Shown: positions 1 to 9,619, counted from the stretch's first letter. The stretch: DNA of 64,000 bases from Alicyclobacillus contaminans DSM 17975 (GCF_000429525.1 NZ_AUCA01000003.1:51393-115392); one strand, 5' to 3'. Made by a program: numbers and translations. The notes: generated by a model not told the origin, from the sequence alone.

Positions 1-1760
1 CCGCGTACGCGCACGCCGTTGTGCGTCGATTTTCCTTTGTCCCGTAATTCCAAGGAAATTTTGTCGAGAGGTTGGCCCGCGTGGTCCTTGCGATACTTGT
101 CCACCAACCGCGTGACCACCTGTGCCGCGCTGAGCCCACCGTATCCGACCGCGGCGAGGAGATCCTCCTCCTTGCCGAAGTTGAATTTCTGCAGCACGTC
201 CTGCATGGCGGCCGGCGTCATCAAGGCGTGTGGTTCCAAGCGCTGTTTGACCAATTCTTTTTCAATCAACTCACGCCCTCGGGCGACGTTTTCCTCACGC
301 TTCTCGCGCTTGAACCATTGGCGAATTTTACTCTTCGCCTGAGATGATTGGACAATTTTGAGCCAGTCGCGGCTCGGACCGTAACTGTGTTTCGACGTGA
401 GCACCTCGACGATGTCGCCGGTGCGCAGTCTGTAATCCAGCGGAACGATTTTCCCGTTCACCTTGGCCCCGATACAGCGGTTGCCGATATCGGTGTGAAT
501 GCGGTACGCGAAGTCAATGGGCACGGAACCCGCCGGCAATTCCACCACGTCGCCCTTCGGCGTGAACACGAACACTTCATCGGAGAACAAATCCAGCTTC
601 AGCGTCTCCATGAACTCCTGCGCATCGCGGAAGTCCTGTTGCCACTCCAGCACCTCGCGGAACCACGCCAGCTTCTGCGAAAACTTTCCGTCCGCCTTCT
701 GGGCGCCTTCTTTGTACAACCAGTGGGCCGCAATCCCGTATTCGGCCGTTTGGTGCATCTCCCAGGTACGGATCTGAATTTCCAAGGGCTCACCGCGAGG
801 GCCAATCACCGTGGTGTGCAGGCTCTGATACATGTTCGCCTTCGGCATCGCAATATAGTCTTTGAACCGGCCGGGCATCGGCTTCCAGAGCGTATGAACC
901 ACGCCCAGGACGCCGTAGCAGTCTTTCACGCTGTCCACAATCACCCGCACCGCGAACAAATCGTAGATTTCATTGAACTCTTTGTGCTGTGTGAGCATTT
1001 TTCGATAAATGCTGTAGATGTGTTTGGCCCGCCCGGAGACTTCGGCGGTGATGTCGAGGGCGCTCAGTTTTTCGCGAAGCAGATCCATCACGCTGTTCAC
1101 GTACGTCTCTCGCTCTTTCCGTTTCTGGGCCATCAGGTGCACAATTCGATAGTATTGCTGCGGATTCAGATAGCGCAGTGCGGTGTCTTCCAATTCCCAC
1201 TTCACGGTGTAGATGCCGAGACGATGCGCGAGCGGCGCGAAAATTTCCAAGGTTTCTCGGGCGGTCCGAGCCTGCTTCTCCGGCGGCTGGTACTTCAACG
1301 TGCGCATGTTGTGCAGCCGGTCAGCCAACTTGATGAGCAGCACGCGAATGTCCTTGGCCATGGCCATGAACATCTTTCGCAAGTTTTCCGCCTGCTGCTC
1401 CTCCGTCGAATCGAACTTGATCCGCTTCAACTTGGTCACGCCGTCCACCAACGCTGCCACTTCCGCACCGAATTGGCGGACGATTTCCTCATCCGTTACC
1501 TTCGTATCCTCCACCACATCGTGCAGCAGCGCAGCGGCCAGGGTCACCGCATCCAGTTGGAGTTCCGCCAAAATCGTGGCGACCGCCACCGGATGGGTGA
1601 TGTACGGCTCGCCGGATTTCCGCAATTGTCCGCGGTGCGCTTCCTCCGCATACGCGTACGCCCTCCGAATCAACGCCAGGTCTTCCGCCTTTCCATCGTA
1701 GGTGGCGACCAATTCACACAGTTTGTCAATGCTCAGCGCGTTCACCCCCTCTCTGCTCAT
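1..1760 (-). CDS. relA: (p)ppGpp synthetase/hydrolase RelA, C-terminus cut off by window edge
   Basis: Bifunctional Rel enzyme that makes and degrades (p)ppGpp in the stringent response. In reading order the product shows an N-terminal HD hydrolase domain (LLHDVVEDT, later KLADRLHNMRTL), the synthetase domain (AMPKANMYQSLHT region, then the QIRTWEMHQTAEYGIAAHW segment) and the start of the TGS domain (VFTPKGDVVELP). About 586 residues are present. The family is usually about 730, so the helical and ACT regions lie outside the window. An ATG at 1784 overlaps the apt stop (ATGA). The ATG at 1760 has GGAG six to seven bases upstream and is preferred. The apt-relA order is as in Bacillus subtilis. 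Identification is very safe; only the start is open. Confidence 0.96.
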   Translation of the reverse strand, partial: MSREGVNALSIDKLCELVATYDGKAEDLALIRRAYAYAEEAHRGQLRKSGEPYITHPVAVATILAELQLDAVTLAAALLHDVVEDTKVTDEEIVRQFGAEVAALVDGVTKLKRIKFDSTEEQQAENLRKMFMAMAKDIRVLLIKLADRLHNMRTLKYQPPEKQARTARETLEIFAPLAHRLGIYTVKWELEDTALRYLNPQQYYRIVHLMAQKRKERETYVNSVMDLLREKLSALDITAEVSGRAKHIYSIYRKMLTQHKEFNEIYDLFAVRVIVDSVKDCYGVLGVVHTLWKPMPGRFKDYIAMPKANMYQSLHTTVIGPRGEPLEIQIRTWEMHQTAEYGIAAHWLYKEGAQKADGKFSQKLAWFREVLEWQQDFRDAQEFMETLKLDLFSDEVFVFTPKGDVVELPAGSVPIDFAYRIHTDIGNRCIGAKVNGKIVPLDYRLRTGDIVEVLTSKHSYGPSRDWLKIVQSSQAKSKIRQWFKREKREENVARGRELIEKELVKQRLEPHALMTPAAMQDVLQKFNFGKEEDLLAAVGYGGLSAAQVVTRLVDKYRKDHAGQPLDKISLELRDKGKSTHNGVRVR

Positions 1761-1780
1761 CCGTTTCTCCGGTGCGGCGG

Positions 1781-2296
1781 TCATGAGTACTGGGCCAGCG
1801 CCTCAATGGCGATGCCCTTCAGTTTGTCTCGTCCCCGCAGCGCCTGCAATTCAATGAAGAACGCCGCACCGACCACCTGCCCCCCCAACTTTCTCGCCAA
1901 TTCGACGGTCGCTCCAATCGTACCTCCGGTCGCGAGCAGGTCGTCCGCAACCAGGACCCGCTGACCGGGCCGCAGCGCATCCTTGTGAATTTCCAAGACA
2001 TCCGTACCGTATTCCAGCTGATATTCCACGGACACCGTTTCTGCAGGAAGCTTCCCCTTCTTCCGAACCGGAACAAACCCAACGCCCAGGTGGTGCGCGA
2101 GGGGGGCACCCACCACATACCCACGCGCCTCAGGTCCCATGACCACTTCCACCTGGAGTGTTTTCGCAAAATCCGCTAGATGAGCGATCGCCGCGTGATA
2201 CATCGGCCCATCCGCCAACAGAGGTGTAATATCCCGAAACAGGATACCGGGTTGGGGAAAGTCAGGGATATCTCGAATTTTACTCTTCCAGTCCAT
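1781..2296 (-). CDS. apt: adenine phosphoribosyltransferase
   Basis: Purine salvage enzyme converting adenine plus PRPP to AMP in the cytosol. The product is 171 residues, the normal family size. It carries the type I PRTase PRPP-binding loop (VLVADDLLATGGT) and the EARGY segment seen in APTs. The reading frame stays open further upstream, but the ATG at 2296 starts the canonical MDWKSKIRDIPDFPQPG N-terminus and has GAGGAG five to eight bases upstream. It lies between recJ and relA on the same strand, the conserved Firmicute order, and its stop overlaps a possible relA ATG. Confidence 0.97.
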   Translation of the reverse strand: MDWKSKIRDIPDFPQPGILFRDITPLLADGPMYHAAIAHLADFAKTLQVEVVMGPEARGYVVGAPLAHHLGVGFVPVRKKGKLPAETVSVEYQLEYGTDVLEIHKDALRPGQRVLVADDLLATGGTIGATVELARKLGGQVVGAAFFIELQALRGRDKLKGIAIEALAQYS

Positions 2297-2324
2297 AGAT
2301 ACGCTCCTCTTCACCATCACCGCA

Positions 2325-4295
2325 TTACAACGAAAGTGCCTCTGCACATCGCCGAAGATGACTTTGATAATGTACGGAATCGCGCAAATCGCGCTGGACA
2401 ACCGATTCAACAACATGATACGCGCTCTCCGAAGCTTCAGCAAACCCGAGTTCCGCAAAGGTGTCCAGGGCGACCTGGATTTCTGATGGCGTGCGTTTTG
2501 GCACGGATTCGGCAACCTCGTGAATGGTCAACTTCCGACGCGCACGCAACAATCGATAGAGGAGCGCCAGTTCCTCTCGCAGCCAGGGGTGTTTCAGCAA
2601 CCGACCATCCAACACGCGCAACTGGGCCGTGGTCCGCCCCTGCCACGTGTTTCGCTCCATCTCCACGACGGCCGCAAACGCCGTGCCGGACGGCCAAGAC
2701 AGCACTTCCTCCGGCACGCGAAACCAGACCAAATCCGCCTCATGCCGCCCTTCCCTCACGCGCAGGCGAGCATGCCGGCCGCCGGCCATCTCCGTAACCC
2801 GCACCAGTTTGACCGGTCCCACGTAAAACGTCAGCGGCGGATTATCCGGGCCGTGGGGCGCAAACCGTTCCACCCATCCCAACATTTCTAGGTTCGCCTC
2901 GGCGAGCGGCAGATAATCATCGGCCACCGGCTTGTCCGCCTCCGACGCTCCACCTACCCACGCCGAGGCGGCATGGTAGAGGTCAGCGCGAAACGCGTCG
3001 AGCAAGTGTGGATGTACCGCGCAACCAATGGCTGCTTCGTGTCCGCCGAAATGGGCCAGGTGCGCCGAACACTGCGAGACGACCTGATGCAGGTCAAATC
3101 CCGTCGTGGCCCGGCCGGACCCACGCCACATCCCTTCTCCGTCTCCGCACAGAACCACTGCCGGCTTTTGCACCTGATTGACGAGACGCGCGGCCACAAT
3201 GCCTGCCACCCCGAGGTGCCATGGCCCCGCCACGAGCACCACCGGGGCGTCGTCCGCCGGATGCATCTGGGTGTACTGCGCGTACGCTTCCTGGTATGCC
3301 CGCTCCGTCTCCGCTTTGCGCAGCTGGTTCCAAGTTTCAATCTGGGCTGCGCGTGCCGCTGCCTCCACCTCGTCTTCCGCCATCAGCAGCTCCAATGCGA
3401 CACTCGCGGTCCCCATCCGCCCCGCCGCATTCAGACGCGGAGCGATGGTAAACGCCACCTTGATGGGGGTGATATCCGCCGTGTCCAAGCCCGCCGATTG
3501 ACAGAGCGCCAACCAGCCGGCGCGCCGACACCGCCGCAGCGCGGCCAGCCCGGTGCTTACCAATTTGCGGTTCTCCACGCTCATCGGCATCATGTCGGCG
3601 ATGGCCCCAAGAGCAGCCAGGCCCACCAGCCAGTCCTCCAACTCCGCTGCATCCCAAAGATCTGCGGCAGACAGCAGTGCCTGTGCCACTTTCCAGGCAA
3701 CACCCGCACCGGACAGCGTCCGCGCATCGCCATGTCCGCCAGCGTATGCCCAGTGCACCACCGCAACAGCACCCGAGGGCCGCTCATCGCCAGGTTCGTG
3801 ATGGTCGGTGACAATCACATCCAAACCGAGATCTGTGGCATAGCGGATGGCGTCGTCCGCGCGGATCCCGTTGTCCACGGTCACCAACAACTGAGCTCCG
3901 GCCGCCCGCGCTCGATCGACCAGCACGTTCGATAGCCCGTACCCATCCTCTGTGCGGTGCGGAATCAAACAGACGTGTGAAACGCCGAGCCGTTGCAGGG
4001 CCGTGGCCAGAATGGCGGTGGCCGTCACTCCATCGACGTCGTAGTCGCCAATCACAGCCACCAGTTCGTTCCGACGCGCTGACGCGAGGATTCGTTCCAC
4101 CGCCGCTGGCATATCGCAAAACACATCCGGCGCCATCCAGGCTGCGCTTTCCGGCCGGAGCCAGGTCTCTGCGGTGTCCACCGGAATTCCGCGAGCGCAC
4201 AGCCAACGCGCGACCCGCAACGGCACGCCGCACGCCGCCGCCATCCGGTTCGCGTCGTCCACCGGCACGCCCGACGTCTTCCAAAGTCCATTCAA
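2325..4295 (-). CDS. recJ: single-stranded-DNA-specific 5'-3' exonuclease RecJ
   Basis: Processive 5'-3' ssDNA exonuclease of recombination and mismatch repair. Diagnostic DHH-family motifs are visible: DYDVDG near residue 83, DHHEP near residue 143, and the DHHA1 glycine motif (FGGHEAAIGC). The product is 656 residues, shorter than the B. subtilis protein (about 786), so the C-terminal extension is reduced. The start is TTG at 4295, with GGGGGAG upstream. It overlaps the TGA of the upstream CDF gene as TTGA, which indicates translational coupling. Divergence from the B. subtilis layout is limited to the apt-recJ gap of about 28 bp. Confidence 0.95.
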   Translation of the reverse strand: MNGLWKTSGVPVDDANRMAAACGVPLRVARWLCARGIPVDTAETWLRPESAAWMAPDVFCDMPAAVERILASARRNELVAVIGDYDVDGVTATAILATALQRLGVSHVCLIPHRTEDGYGLSNVLVDRARAAGAQLLVTVDNGIRADDAIRYATDLGLDVIVTDHHEPGDERPSGAVAVVHWAYAGGHGDARTLSGAGVAWKVAQALLSAADLWDAAELEDWLVGLAALGAIADMMPMSVENRKLVSTGLAALRRCRRAGWLALCQSAGLDTADITPIKVAFTIAPRLNAAGRMGTASVALELLMAEDEVEAAARAAQIETWNQLRKAETERAYQEAYAQYTQMHPADDAPVVLVAGPWHLGVAGIVAARLVNQVQKPAVVLCGDGEGMWRGSGRATTGFDLHQVVSQCSAHLAHFGGHEAAIGCAVHPHLLDAFRADLYHAASAWVGGASEADKPVADDYLPLAEANLEMLGWVERFAPHGPDNPPLTFYVGPVKLVRVTEMAGGRHARLRVREGRHEADLVWFRVPEEVLSWPSGTAFAAVVEMERNTWQGRTTAQLRVLDGRLLKHPWLREELALLYRLLRARRKLTIHEVAESVPKRTPSEIQVALDTFAELGFAEASESAYHVVESVVQRDLRDSVHYQSHLRRCAEALSL

Positions 4296-5233
4296 CGCTG
4301 TCTCTCTCCCCCTTGACGCGTGCTCACCACACCCGGATTCACGTGCACCAGCACGTCCTGCACGCGCGGAAATTCCTCCATCATTCGACGCTTGACCTGC
4401 GTTGCGATGTCGTGGCCGTCCTTGACGGAGATAGCCCCGTCCACTTGAATCTTCACGTCCACCAAAATGTACGTCCCGTGATCCCTGGCCCGCAGTTCAT
4501 CCACGCGAAGTACGCCTGGAACGGCTGCAATCAGCCGGTAGTACGGCTGCAGATCTTCGGCCGAAACCGCCCGGTCCATCAGCAATTGGATGGAATCAGA
4601 CGCCAGTTCGCTTCCCATTTTCACCACCAGGAGCGCGACCAAAGCGCCCGCCAGCGCATCCATGTACAGCAACCAGGAAAGTCTGAGCGCCTGTCCCAAC
4701 AGCGACAGCAAGATGCCAATCAAAGCCGCCATCGACGAGTACACGTCGGATCGATGGTCGGTGGCCGAAGCCATGAGGCTCGGGCTGTTGAGTTTTTTCC
4801 CGAGTCGATATGTATAACGGTACAGCAGTCCTTTCACAACAATGGCCGCCATCGCCGCGTAGGCGGACAGCCATTCAGGCTTCTTCGGCGGTTCCCAGAA
4901 CGCGCGGAGCGACTGAAATCCGACATCGAGACTGGCGCCAATCAGCAAACAGGACACCAGCGCCGTGCTGATCAGTTCGGCCTTGCCGTGGCCGTAGGGA
5001 TGGTCTTCGTCCGGCGGCTTGCGCGCCACCCTGAGCCCAATCATGACGGCCACACTCCCCGCCAAATCCGCCGCCGAGTGCGCCGCGTCCGCGACCAATG
5101 CCCGACTCCCGGCCCAAAGGCCCACGCTCCCTTTGACAATCATCAACAACACATTGACCACAACGGACACCCACGCCGCCACGGTGGCCGGACGCCCATC
5201 CGCTCTGGGCCGGGTCGAATCGTTCGGCTGCAA
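4292..5233 (-). CDS. cation diffusion facilitator family metal exporter
   Basis: Membrane proton/cation antiporter that exports divalent metals (Zn, Co, Mn, Fe or Cd; the substrate cannot be told from sequence). Typical CDF features are VADAAHSAADLAGS (second helix, with the AHSxxD metal site), a DHxSD motif (TDHRSDVYSS) in helix 5, and a soluble C-terminal dimer domain (VDELRARDHG). The start is set at TTG 5233, preceded by AAGGAGG at eight bases, giving 313 residues. A longer frame reaches an ATG at 5317 that overlaps the secF stop, but an intrinsic terminator lies between 5281 and 5306, so the longer form is unlikely. B. subtilis has yrvC/yrvD-type genes near here. Confidence 0.9.
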   Translation of the reverse strand: MQPNDSTRPRADGRPATVAAWVSVVVNVLLMIVKGSVGLWAGSRALVADAAHSAADLAGSVAVMIGLRVARKPPDEDHPYGHGKAELISTALVSCLLIGASLDVGFQSLRAFWEPPKKPEWLSAYAAMAAIVVKGLLYRYTYRLGKKLNSPSLMASATDHRSDVYSSMAALIGILLSLLGQALRLSWLLYMDALAGALVALLVVKMGSELASDSIQLLMDRAVSAEDLQPYYRLIAAVPGVLRVDELRARDHGTYILVDVKIQVDGAISVKDGHDIATQVKRRMMEEFPRVQDVLVHVNPGVVSTRQGGERQR

Positions 5234-5275
5234 ACCGAAATCCTCCTTCAGTGTGCCTTCTCCCGCCGGGTCGAA

Positions 5276-5306
5276 CGAATAAAGAACGCGCCCCCGGAGG
5301 AGCGCG
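5276..5306 (-). terminator. intrinsic terminator after secF
   Basis: On the minus strand an eight-pair stem (CGCGCTCC with GGGGCGCG, one G-U pair, four-base loop) is followed by TTCTTTATT. It lies directly after the secF stop codon and upstream of the preferred CDF start. Confidence 0.7.
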
Positions 5307-5316
5307 CCTCGTTCCA

Positions 5317-6228
5317 TTACTCCGCCGGGTCCGACGGTTTGGCATCCGGCAGCTGCCTGCCGCGCCACGCCACCCAAATCGGGCTGGCGATGAAGATGGA
5401 ACTGTAAGCTCCGCTGATGAGTCCGACAATCAGCGCAAAGGTGAAGTTGTGGATGGACTGTCCGCCAAAGAAGAACAACATCACCGCTGCAATCAATACA
5501 GTCACAACCGTGTTGATGGAGCGGGACATGGTTTGCCACAGACTCTTGTCCACCAATCGCGCCAACTCTCCGCGCGACCTGGGCTTGGCGATTTTCAGGT
5601 TTTCCCGGATGCGGTCGAATATCACAATCGTGTCGTTGATAGAGTACCCCACAATCGTTAAAATGGCCGCGACGAATGTGAGGTCCACTTCCAAGCGAAG
5701 CATGGCAAAGACCGCCATGACGATGAACGCGTCATGCAGCAGTGCAATAATCCCAGAGATGGCGAAACGGTACTCGAACCGAATGGCCATGTAGACAACA
5801 ATGAACAGGGAGGCCAACAACACGGACCAGACCGCTTTGCGGGATGTTTGCTGAGCAACGATGGGATCGACCGTGGAAATGCTGTACCCGCTCGATTTTG
5901 GGAACGTCTTCGCCTCCGCGGCCCGAATCTGCTGTTGCTGGGCCTGCGTCAGCGTGGTTGGGAAACGGATGATGACCGTATCGTTCCGTGTTCCCGCCGT
6001 GGTGATGGCGCCTTCTCCAACAGACAACCCGATTCCGGTCAACATCGACCGCACCTGAGCCGTGTTCACAGGTTCATTGAGCTGCAGCTGGACGCGGGAT
6101 CCCGCTTTGAAATCGGTGCCCAGGTTGAACCCGAATACCGCGAACATCACGAGGCCAATCACCGTGATGGCCGTGGACACACCAAAAAACCAGATGCGGT
6201 GGCGAACGATGTCAAAGCGCTGTTTCAC
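5317..6228 (-). CDS. secF: protein translocase subunit SecF
   Basis: RND-family accessory subunit of the Sec translocon. With SecD it uses the proton gradient to complete protein export. The 303-residue product has an N-terminal membrane helix (RHRIWFFGVSTAITVIG), the first periplasmic domain, and the conserved SecF block with a YSINDTIVIFDRIREN signature in the central helices. The GTG at 6228 overlaps the secD stop as GTGA, so I chose it over the longer in-frame extension that would run into secD. B. subtilis has a fused SecDF; here the two are separate genes. Confidence 0.95.
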   Translation of the reverse strand: MKQRFDIVRHRIWFFGVSTAITVIGLVMFAVFGFNLGTDFKAGSRVQLQLNEPVNTAQVRSMLTGIGLSVGEGAITTAGTRNDTVIIRFPTTLTQAQQQQIRAAEAKTFPKSSGYSISTVDPIVAQQTSRKAVWSVLLASLFIVVYMAIRFEYRFAISGIIALLHDAFIVMAVFAMLRLEVDLTFVAAILTIVGYSINDTIVIFDRIRENLKIAKPRSRGELARLVDKSLWQTMSRSINTVVTVLIAAVMLFFFGGQSIHNFTFALIVGLISGAYSSIFIASPIWVAWRGRQLPDAKPSDPAE

Positions 6229-7514
6229 TTCTGCACCACCCCTTTCCCAATTCCATACCACCAGGGGCGGTTGACCAAATTGGACTTCACGAACAGCAGC
6301 AGCATGGCCCGAGCCAACAGGACGGCTGTCAGCATGCTGATGACGATGCTCAACATCAGCGAAATGGCGAATCCGCGGATGTCCGCCTGACCGAACCAGT
6401 ACATCACTGCGCCCGCGATGAATGTGGTGACGTTGGAGTCGACAATCGTCCGAAGCGCGCGTTTGTTTCCGGACAGAATGCTCGACTGCAGACTCTTGCC
6501 GTTGCGCATCTCGTCCTTAATCCGTTCATACGTGATGATATTCGCGTCGACCGCCATGCCAACGCCGAGCACCAGTGCCGCCAAGCCCGGTAGCGTCAAC
6601 ACCACGTGCAGTCCCGAGAAGGTGACCAAGACCAGGTACAGGTAGGCCACCAGTGCCAGATCCGCAATGAGTCCCGCCAGCCTGTACAGCACCAGCATGA
6701 ACAGAAAGATGAGGATAATGGCAGCCAAGCCGGCCCACATCGTGGCCTTGAGTGAAGCGAACCCGAGCGAAGGTCCCACGCTCGTGGAACTGATGAGGTG
6801 CAGCGGATACGGCAACGCACCCGCGTTCAGTTCCTGCGCAAGGGCTGTGCATTTCTCCGGCGTATTCAGATCTCCGCCCGATATCTCCGACTTGCCGTCG
6901 GACATGATCTGCTGGATCACAGGATCCGTCAACAGGTTGCCGTCCAGAAACACGTAGATGGGCTTGTTCAGATACTGCTTCGTAATCTGCTGCCAAAGCC
7001 CAGGATCCTTAAACTCGAGCGTGACCACGTTCTGACCGAACTGGTCCGTCGCCCAGTGCGAATTGCTCTTCAGATCAGCGCCGGTAGCCAGTGGTTTTTC
7101 ATTCGGCAGCGGCGCCCACTTACCGGTCTTCGGATCCTGTTTGGCTTGTCCATAAAACTCCAACTTCGCCTGTCTGCCAATGATTTGCTCGTACGACTGT
7201 TGATCGAACTGGCCGGCCAACTCCACGCGAATCTGGTTGCCGTTCTCCAACTCAATCACCGGAGAACTGACGCCCAGGTTGTCCACGCGCAGCTCGACCG
7301 CCTGCAGCGCAGCCTGTATCCCGTCCTTCGTCAACGGATGATCTGGTGTAGCTTCAATTTGATACAACAAATCGAAGCCGCCCTGAAGGTCGAGTCCGAG
7401 TGGAATAGATTTCCACAGTTTCATCGACGTACCCGCAGTCAATCCGACGATGGCGCATACCAGCACGAAAAACAGGCCGAAACGGCCCCATCTGTTACTG
7501 CTTTTCCTCTTCAA
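6225..7514 (-). CDS. secD: protein translocase subunit SecD
   Basis: Partner of SecF in the SecDF export motor. The 429-residue product begins with one membrane helix, followed by the LGLDLQGG motif characteristic of SecD, a large extracytoplasmic P1 domain, and five C-terminal helices including GMAVDANIITYERIKDE. The start is TTG at 7514, with AGGAG about nine bases upstream. A good vegetative promoter lies at 7567-7596. The gene overlaps secF by four bases and is certainly co-transcribed with it. Confidence 0.95.
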   Translation of the reverse strand: MKRKSSNRWGRFGLFFVLVCAIVGLTAGTSMKLWKSIPLGLDLQGGFDLLYQIEATPDHPLTKDGIQAALQAVELRVDNLGVSSPVIELENGNQIRVELAGQFDQQSYEQIIGRQAKLEFYGQAKQDPKTGKWAPLPNEKPLATGADLKSNSHWATDQFGQNVVTLEFKDPGLWQQITKQYLNKPIYVFLDGNLLTDPVIQQIMSDGKSEISGGDLNTPEKCTALAQELNAGALPYPLHLISSTSVGPSLGFASLKATMWAGLAAIILIFLFMLVLYRLAGLIADLALVAYLYLVLVTFSGLHVVLTLPGLAALVLGVGMAVDANIITYERIKDEMRNGKSLQSSILSGNKRALRTIVDSNVTTFIAGAVMYWFGQADIRGFAISLMLSIVISMLTAVLLARAMLLLFVKSNLVNRPWWYGIGKGVVQK

Positions 7515-7566
7515 ACGGTCAATCTCCTAACAACTCGAATTTGTTCCAAACGCGCAGCCATCCCCA

Positions 7567-7596
7567 AGTATAATGAATGAAAGAATTCCAGGTCAA
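7567..7596 (-). promoter_or_regulatory. sigma-A type promoter of secD-secF
   Basis: -35 TTGACC (7596-7591), 18-base spacer, -10 TATACT (7572-7567), about 50 bases upstream of the secD TTG. It overlaps the comN stop codon. Confidence 0.6.
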
Positions 7597-7862
7597 ACCG
7601 AATCATTCCCCGGATTTCTCCGCCACGCGCTGACCGTGGCGTGACTCATGAAACGCCCGATGTTCAGACCGAGGATGGCAGCCACAGCCTGATGCAGCAT
7701 CGGGGTTTCGCGAAACATGGAACGAGCGCAGCCGAGCACCTCGTCCGCGGTGACGGCATGATAGCCCAAGGACCGAAATTCTTCCGCCTTCGCCTCGCAG
7801 AGAGGCAGCAAATCCGGCAGATACGAATCCCAATCGAACACGGGGTCCAGTGCGTGTTCCAT
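7593..7862 (-). CDS. comN: ComN-like post-transcriptional regulator
   Basis: An 89-residue acidic protein matching the ComN (YrzD) post-transcriptional regulator family in size, composition and position. In B. subtilis ComN acts on comE mRNA and lies between spoVB and secDF, exactly as here. There is no enzymatic motif. Recognisable pieces are the N-terminal YLPDLLPLCEAKAEEF helix and the C-terminal GLNIGRFMSHATVSAWR stretch. The ATG at 7862 has AAGGAGG nine bases upstream. Assignment rests on synteny plus resemblance, so the competence role in this organism is inferred. Confidence 0.78.
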   Translation of the reverse strand: MEHALDPVFDWDSYLPDLLPLCEAKAEEFRSLGYHAVTADEVLGCARSMFRETPMLHQAVAAILGLNIGRFMSHATVSAWRRNPGNDSV

Positions 7863-8038
7863 CTTGCGCTCCTCCTTCTCACAGCATCGCCATCACACTG
7901 CCTGTTGTCCGAGTTCTACAATCGCCCGCCGGAATCCTCCCGATTCGACACACAATCCTCCATTTCCGCACGTGGGACTAATCCCCGCCGCTGCTGCATA
8001 TGGTCGAAGAGACAGGCTATCGGAGGGTGAACGCGGAT

Positions 8039-9619
8039 ATGAATCGATCCTTTCTCCACGGCGCCATGGTTCTGATGGCCGCCATGCTCGTCACCCGGGT
8101 CATGGGATTCGCGTACCGCATCGTCCTGACACGCATGATTGGCGCCGGTGGGATGGGGCTGTTTCAAATGGTCTTTCCGCTGCTGGGCTTTGTCATGACC
8201 TTTGTCACAGCCGGTCTGCCCATCGCCATCTCAAAACTGGTGGCGGAAGCGTACGCGCAGCGGGATGCGGTCCGAATTCGGCGAGTGCTCGGTGTCAGCT
8301 GCGCCGTCATCCTCACCATGGCCGCCGTGTTTACCGCGCTCATGTGGTTGTTGCGCGGCTTCGTTCGACATCACTGGCTGACCGATCCGAACGCGTATCC
8401 AACTTACTTGGCCATGATCCCCGTGGTATCCATCATCGCGGTGTCGAGCATCTTTCGCGGCTACTTCCAAGGGCTTCAGGACATGTCGCCGCCCGCCGCG
8501 GCCTCCATTGCGGAACAGTCCGTCCGCATCCTCAGCGTTTGGGTGCTCGCCGCCTACTTTGTCCACGTTTCTTTGGCGTTTGCCGCAGCCGCCGCGATGG
8601 CGGGCATGGTCCTCGGCGAGCTGTCCGGCCTCGTCTGGCTGGCGGTCCAATACTTGCGGCGTGGACGGCTATCCGTGATTTTACCGGACGCACGCCCGCG
8701 GAGCCTGGAGAATCGGCGGCAGACCCTGCGGGCCCTGATTGAAGTCGCGGCCCCTGTCACGCTGAGTCGTTTGATTTGGTCGGTCATTTACGCCCTCGAA
8801 CCGGTGCTCGTGACGAGAGCGCTGTTGATCTCCGGCGTGTCCACGACGATGGCCACCACGTTGTACGGCCAATACGGCGGCATGGCCATTCCCCTGCTGG
8901 TGTTTCCCACCGTGTTCACCAGCAGCCTGGCCACCAACCTCGTTCCGTCCGTGTCTGAAGCGATGGCCCGCGGCAACTGGCGGCAGGTGCAGCGGCGCGT
9001 CGGGCAAAGCTGGACCGCGACCGCGCTCGTCGGTTTCCCCACCTCGGTCATCCTGTGGCTCTACGCGGAGCCTCTGTGCAGAGCGGTCTTTGCGGACCAG
9101 GGAGTGGGCCCCATCCTCGCCATCATGGCGCCGGTCGGCTTTCTGCTGTATTTGCAGAGTCCGCTTGGCGGCGTTCTGCAGGGTCTCAATCGAGCCGGCA
9201 TCGCCATGCGCAATTCCGTCATCGGCGGTGTCTCGCGACTCGTGTTGATTTACGTCCTGGCCGCGGATCCAAGACTCGGCATTCGCGGTGTCGCCTGGGC
9301 CCTCACCTGCTCCGTGGGGCTCACCGCGCTGCTGCATCTGTGGAGCTTGCACCGACTCGTGGGCCTTCGCTTCGACACCGTGGACACGGTGAAAATCCTG
9401 CTGGCGACGGTGGCCATGACGGTGTTCGCGGGGTGCTTGACACCGCCGCACGAACACATGCCCGGCCCGCAACTGCTTCTGGCCGTCACCAGCAGCCTGC
9501 TGGTCTACTTCATCTTGCTCTGCATGATGCGCGTGGTGACGACGCGCCGCGTCCGCCGCATCCCGCGCGTCGGCCGTTGGCTGTCAATGCTGGTGCGGGC
9601 GGTCCCCTTTTCGCTGTGA
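8039..9619 (+). CDS. spoVB: stage V sporulation protein B, MOP-superfamily flippase
   Basis: Polytopic (about 14 helices) exporter of the polysaccharide-transporter branch of the MATE/MOP flippases. SpoVB is needed for spore cortex synthesis, presumably as a lipid II flippase in the forespore outer membrane. The 526-residue product shows the family N-terminus (MLVTRVMGFAYRIVLTRMIG) and repeated Gly/Pro-containing helices. The ATG at 8039 has GGAGGG 11 bases upstream; another in-frame ATG at 8000 has no ribosome site. It is divergent from comN/secDF and convergent with the DUF421 gene, the same orientation relationship as in B. subtilis. Confidence 0.92.
   Translation: MNRSFLHGAMVLMAAMLVTRVMGFAYRIVLTRMIGAGGMGLFQMVFPLLGFVMTFVTAGLPIAISKLVAEAYAQRDAVRIRRVLGVSCAVILTMAAVFTALMWLLRGFVRHHWLTDPNAYPTYLAMIPVVSIIAVSSIFRGYFQGLQDMSPPAAASIAEQSVRILSVWVLAAYFVHVSLAFAAAAAMAGMVLGELSGLVWLAVQYLRRGRLSVILPDARPRSLENRRQTLRALIEVAAPVTLSRLIWSVIYALEPVLVTRALLISGVSTTMATTLYGQYGGMAIPLLVFPTVFTSSLATNLVPSVSEAMARGNWRQVQRRVGQSWTATALVGFPTSVILWLYAEPLCRAVFADQGVGPILAIMAPVGFLLYLQSPLGGVLQGLNRAGIAMRNSVIGGVSRLVLIYVLAADPRLGIRGVAWALTCSVGLTALLHLWSLHRLVGLRFDTVDTVKILLATVAMTVFAGCLTPPHEHMPGPQLLLAVTSSLLVYFILLCMMRVVTTRRVRRIPRVGRWLSMLVRAVPFSL

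Noticed and set aside
348..1964. A 538-codon open frame on the plus strand opposite relA and apt
   Set aside because: It mirrors the coding strand of two certain genes. The product is a His/Arg/Gln-rich composition artefact with no domain or ribosome site.
2973..5407. Long plus-strand frames opposite recJ and the CDF gene
   Set aside because: Antisense to two well-supported genes. The products are Arg/Pro-rich without family resemblance.
7520..7560. A second possible start region for SecD
   Set aside because: TTG 7514 has AGGAG at a good distance and gives the standard N-terminus; no alternative is better.
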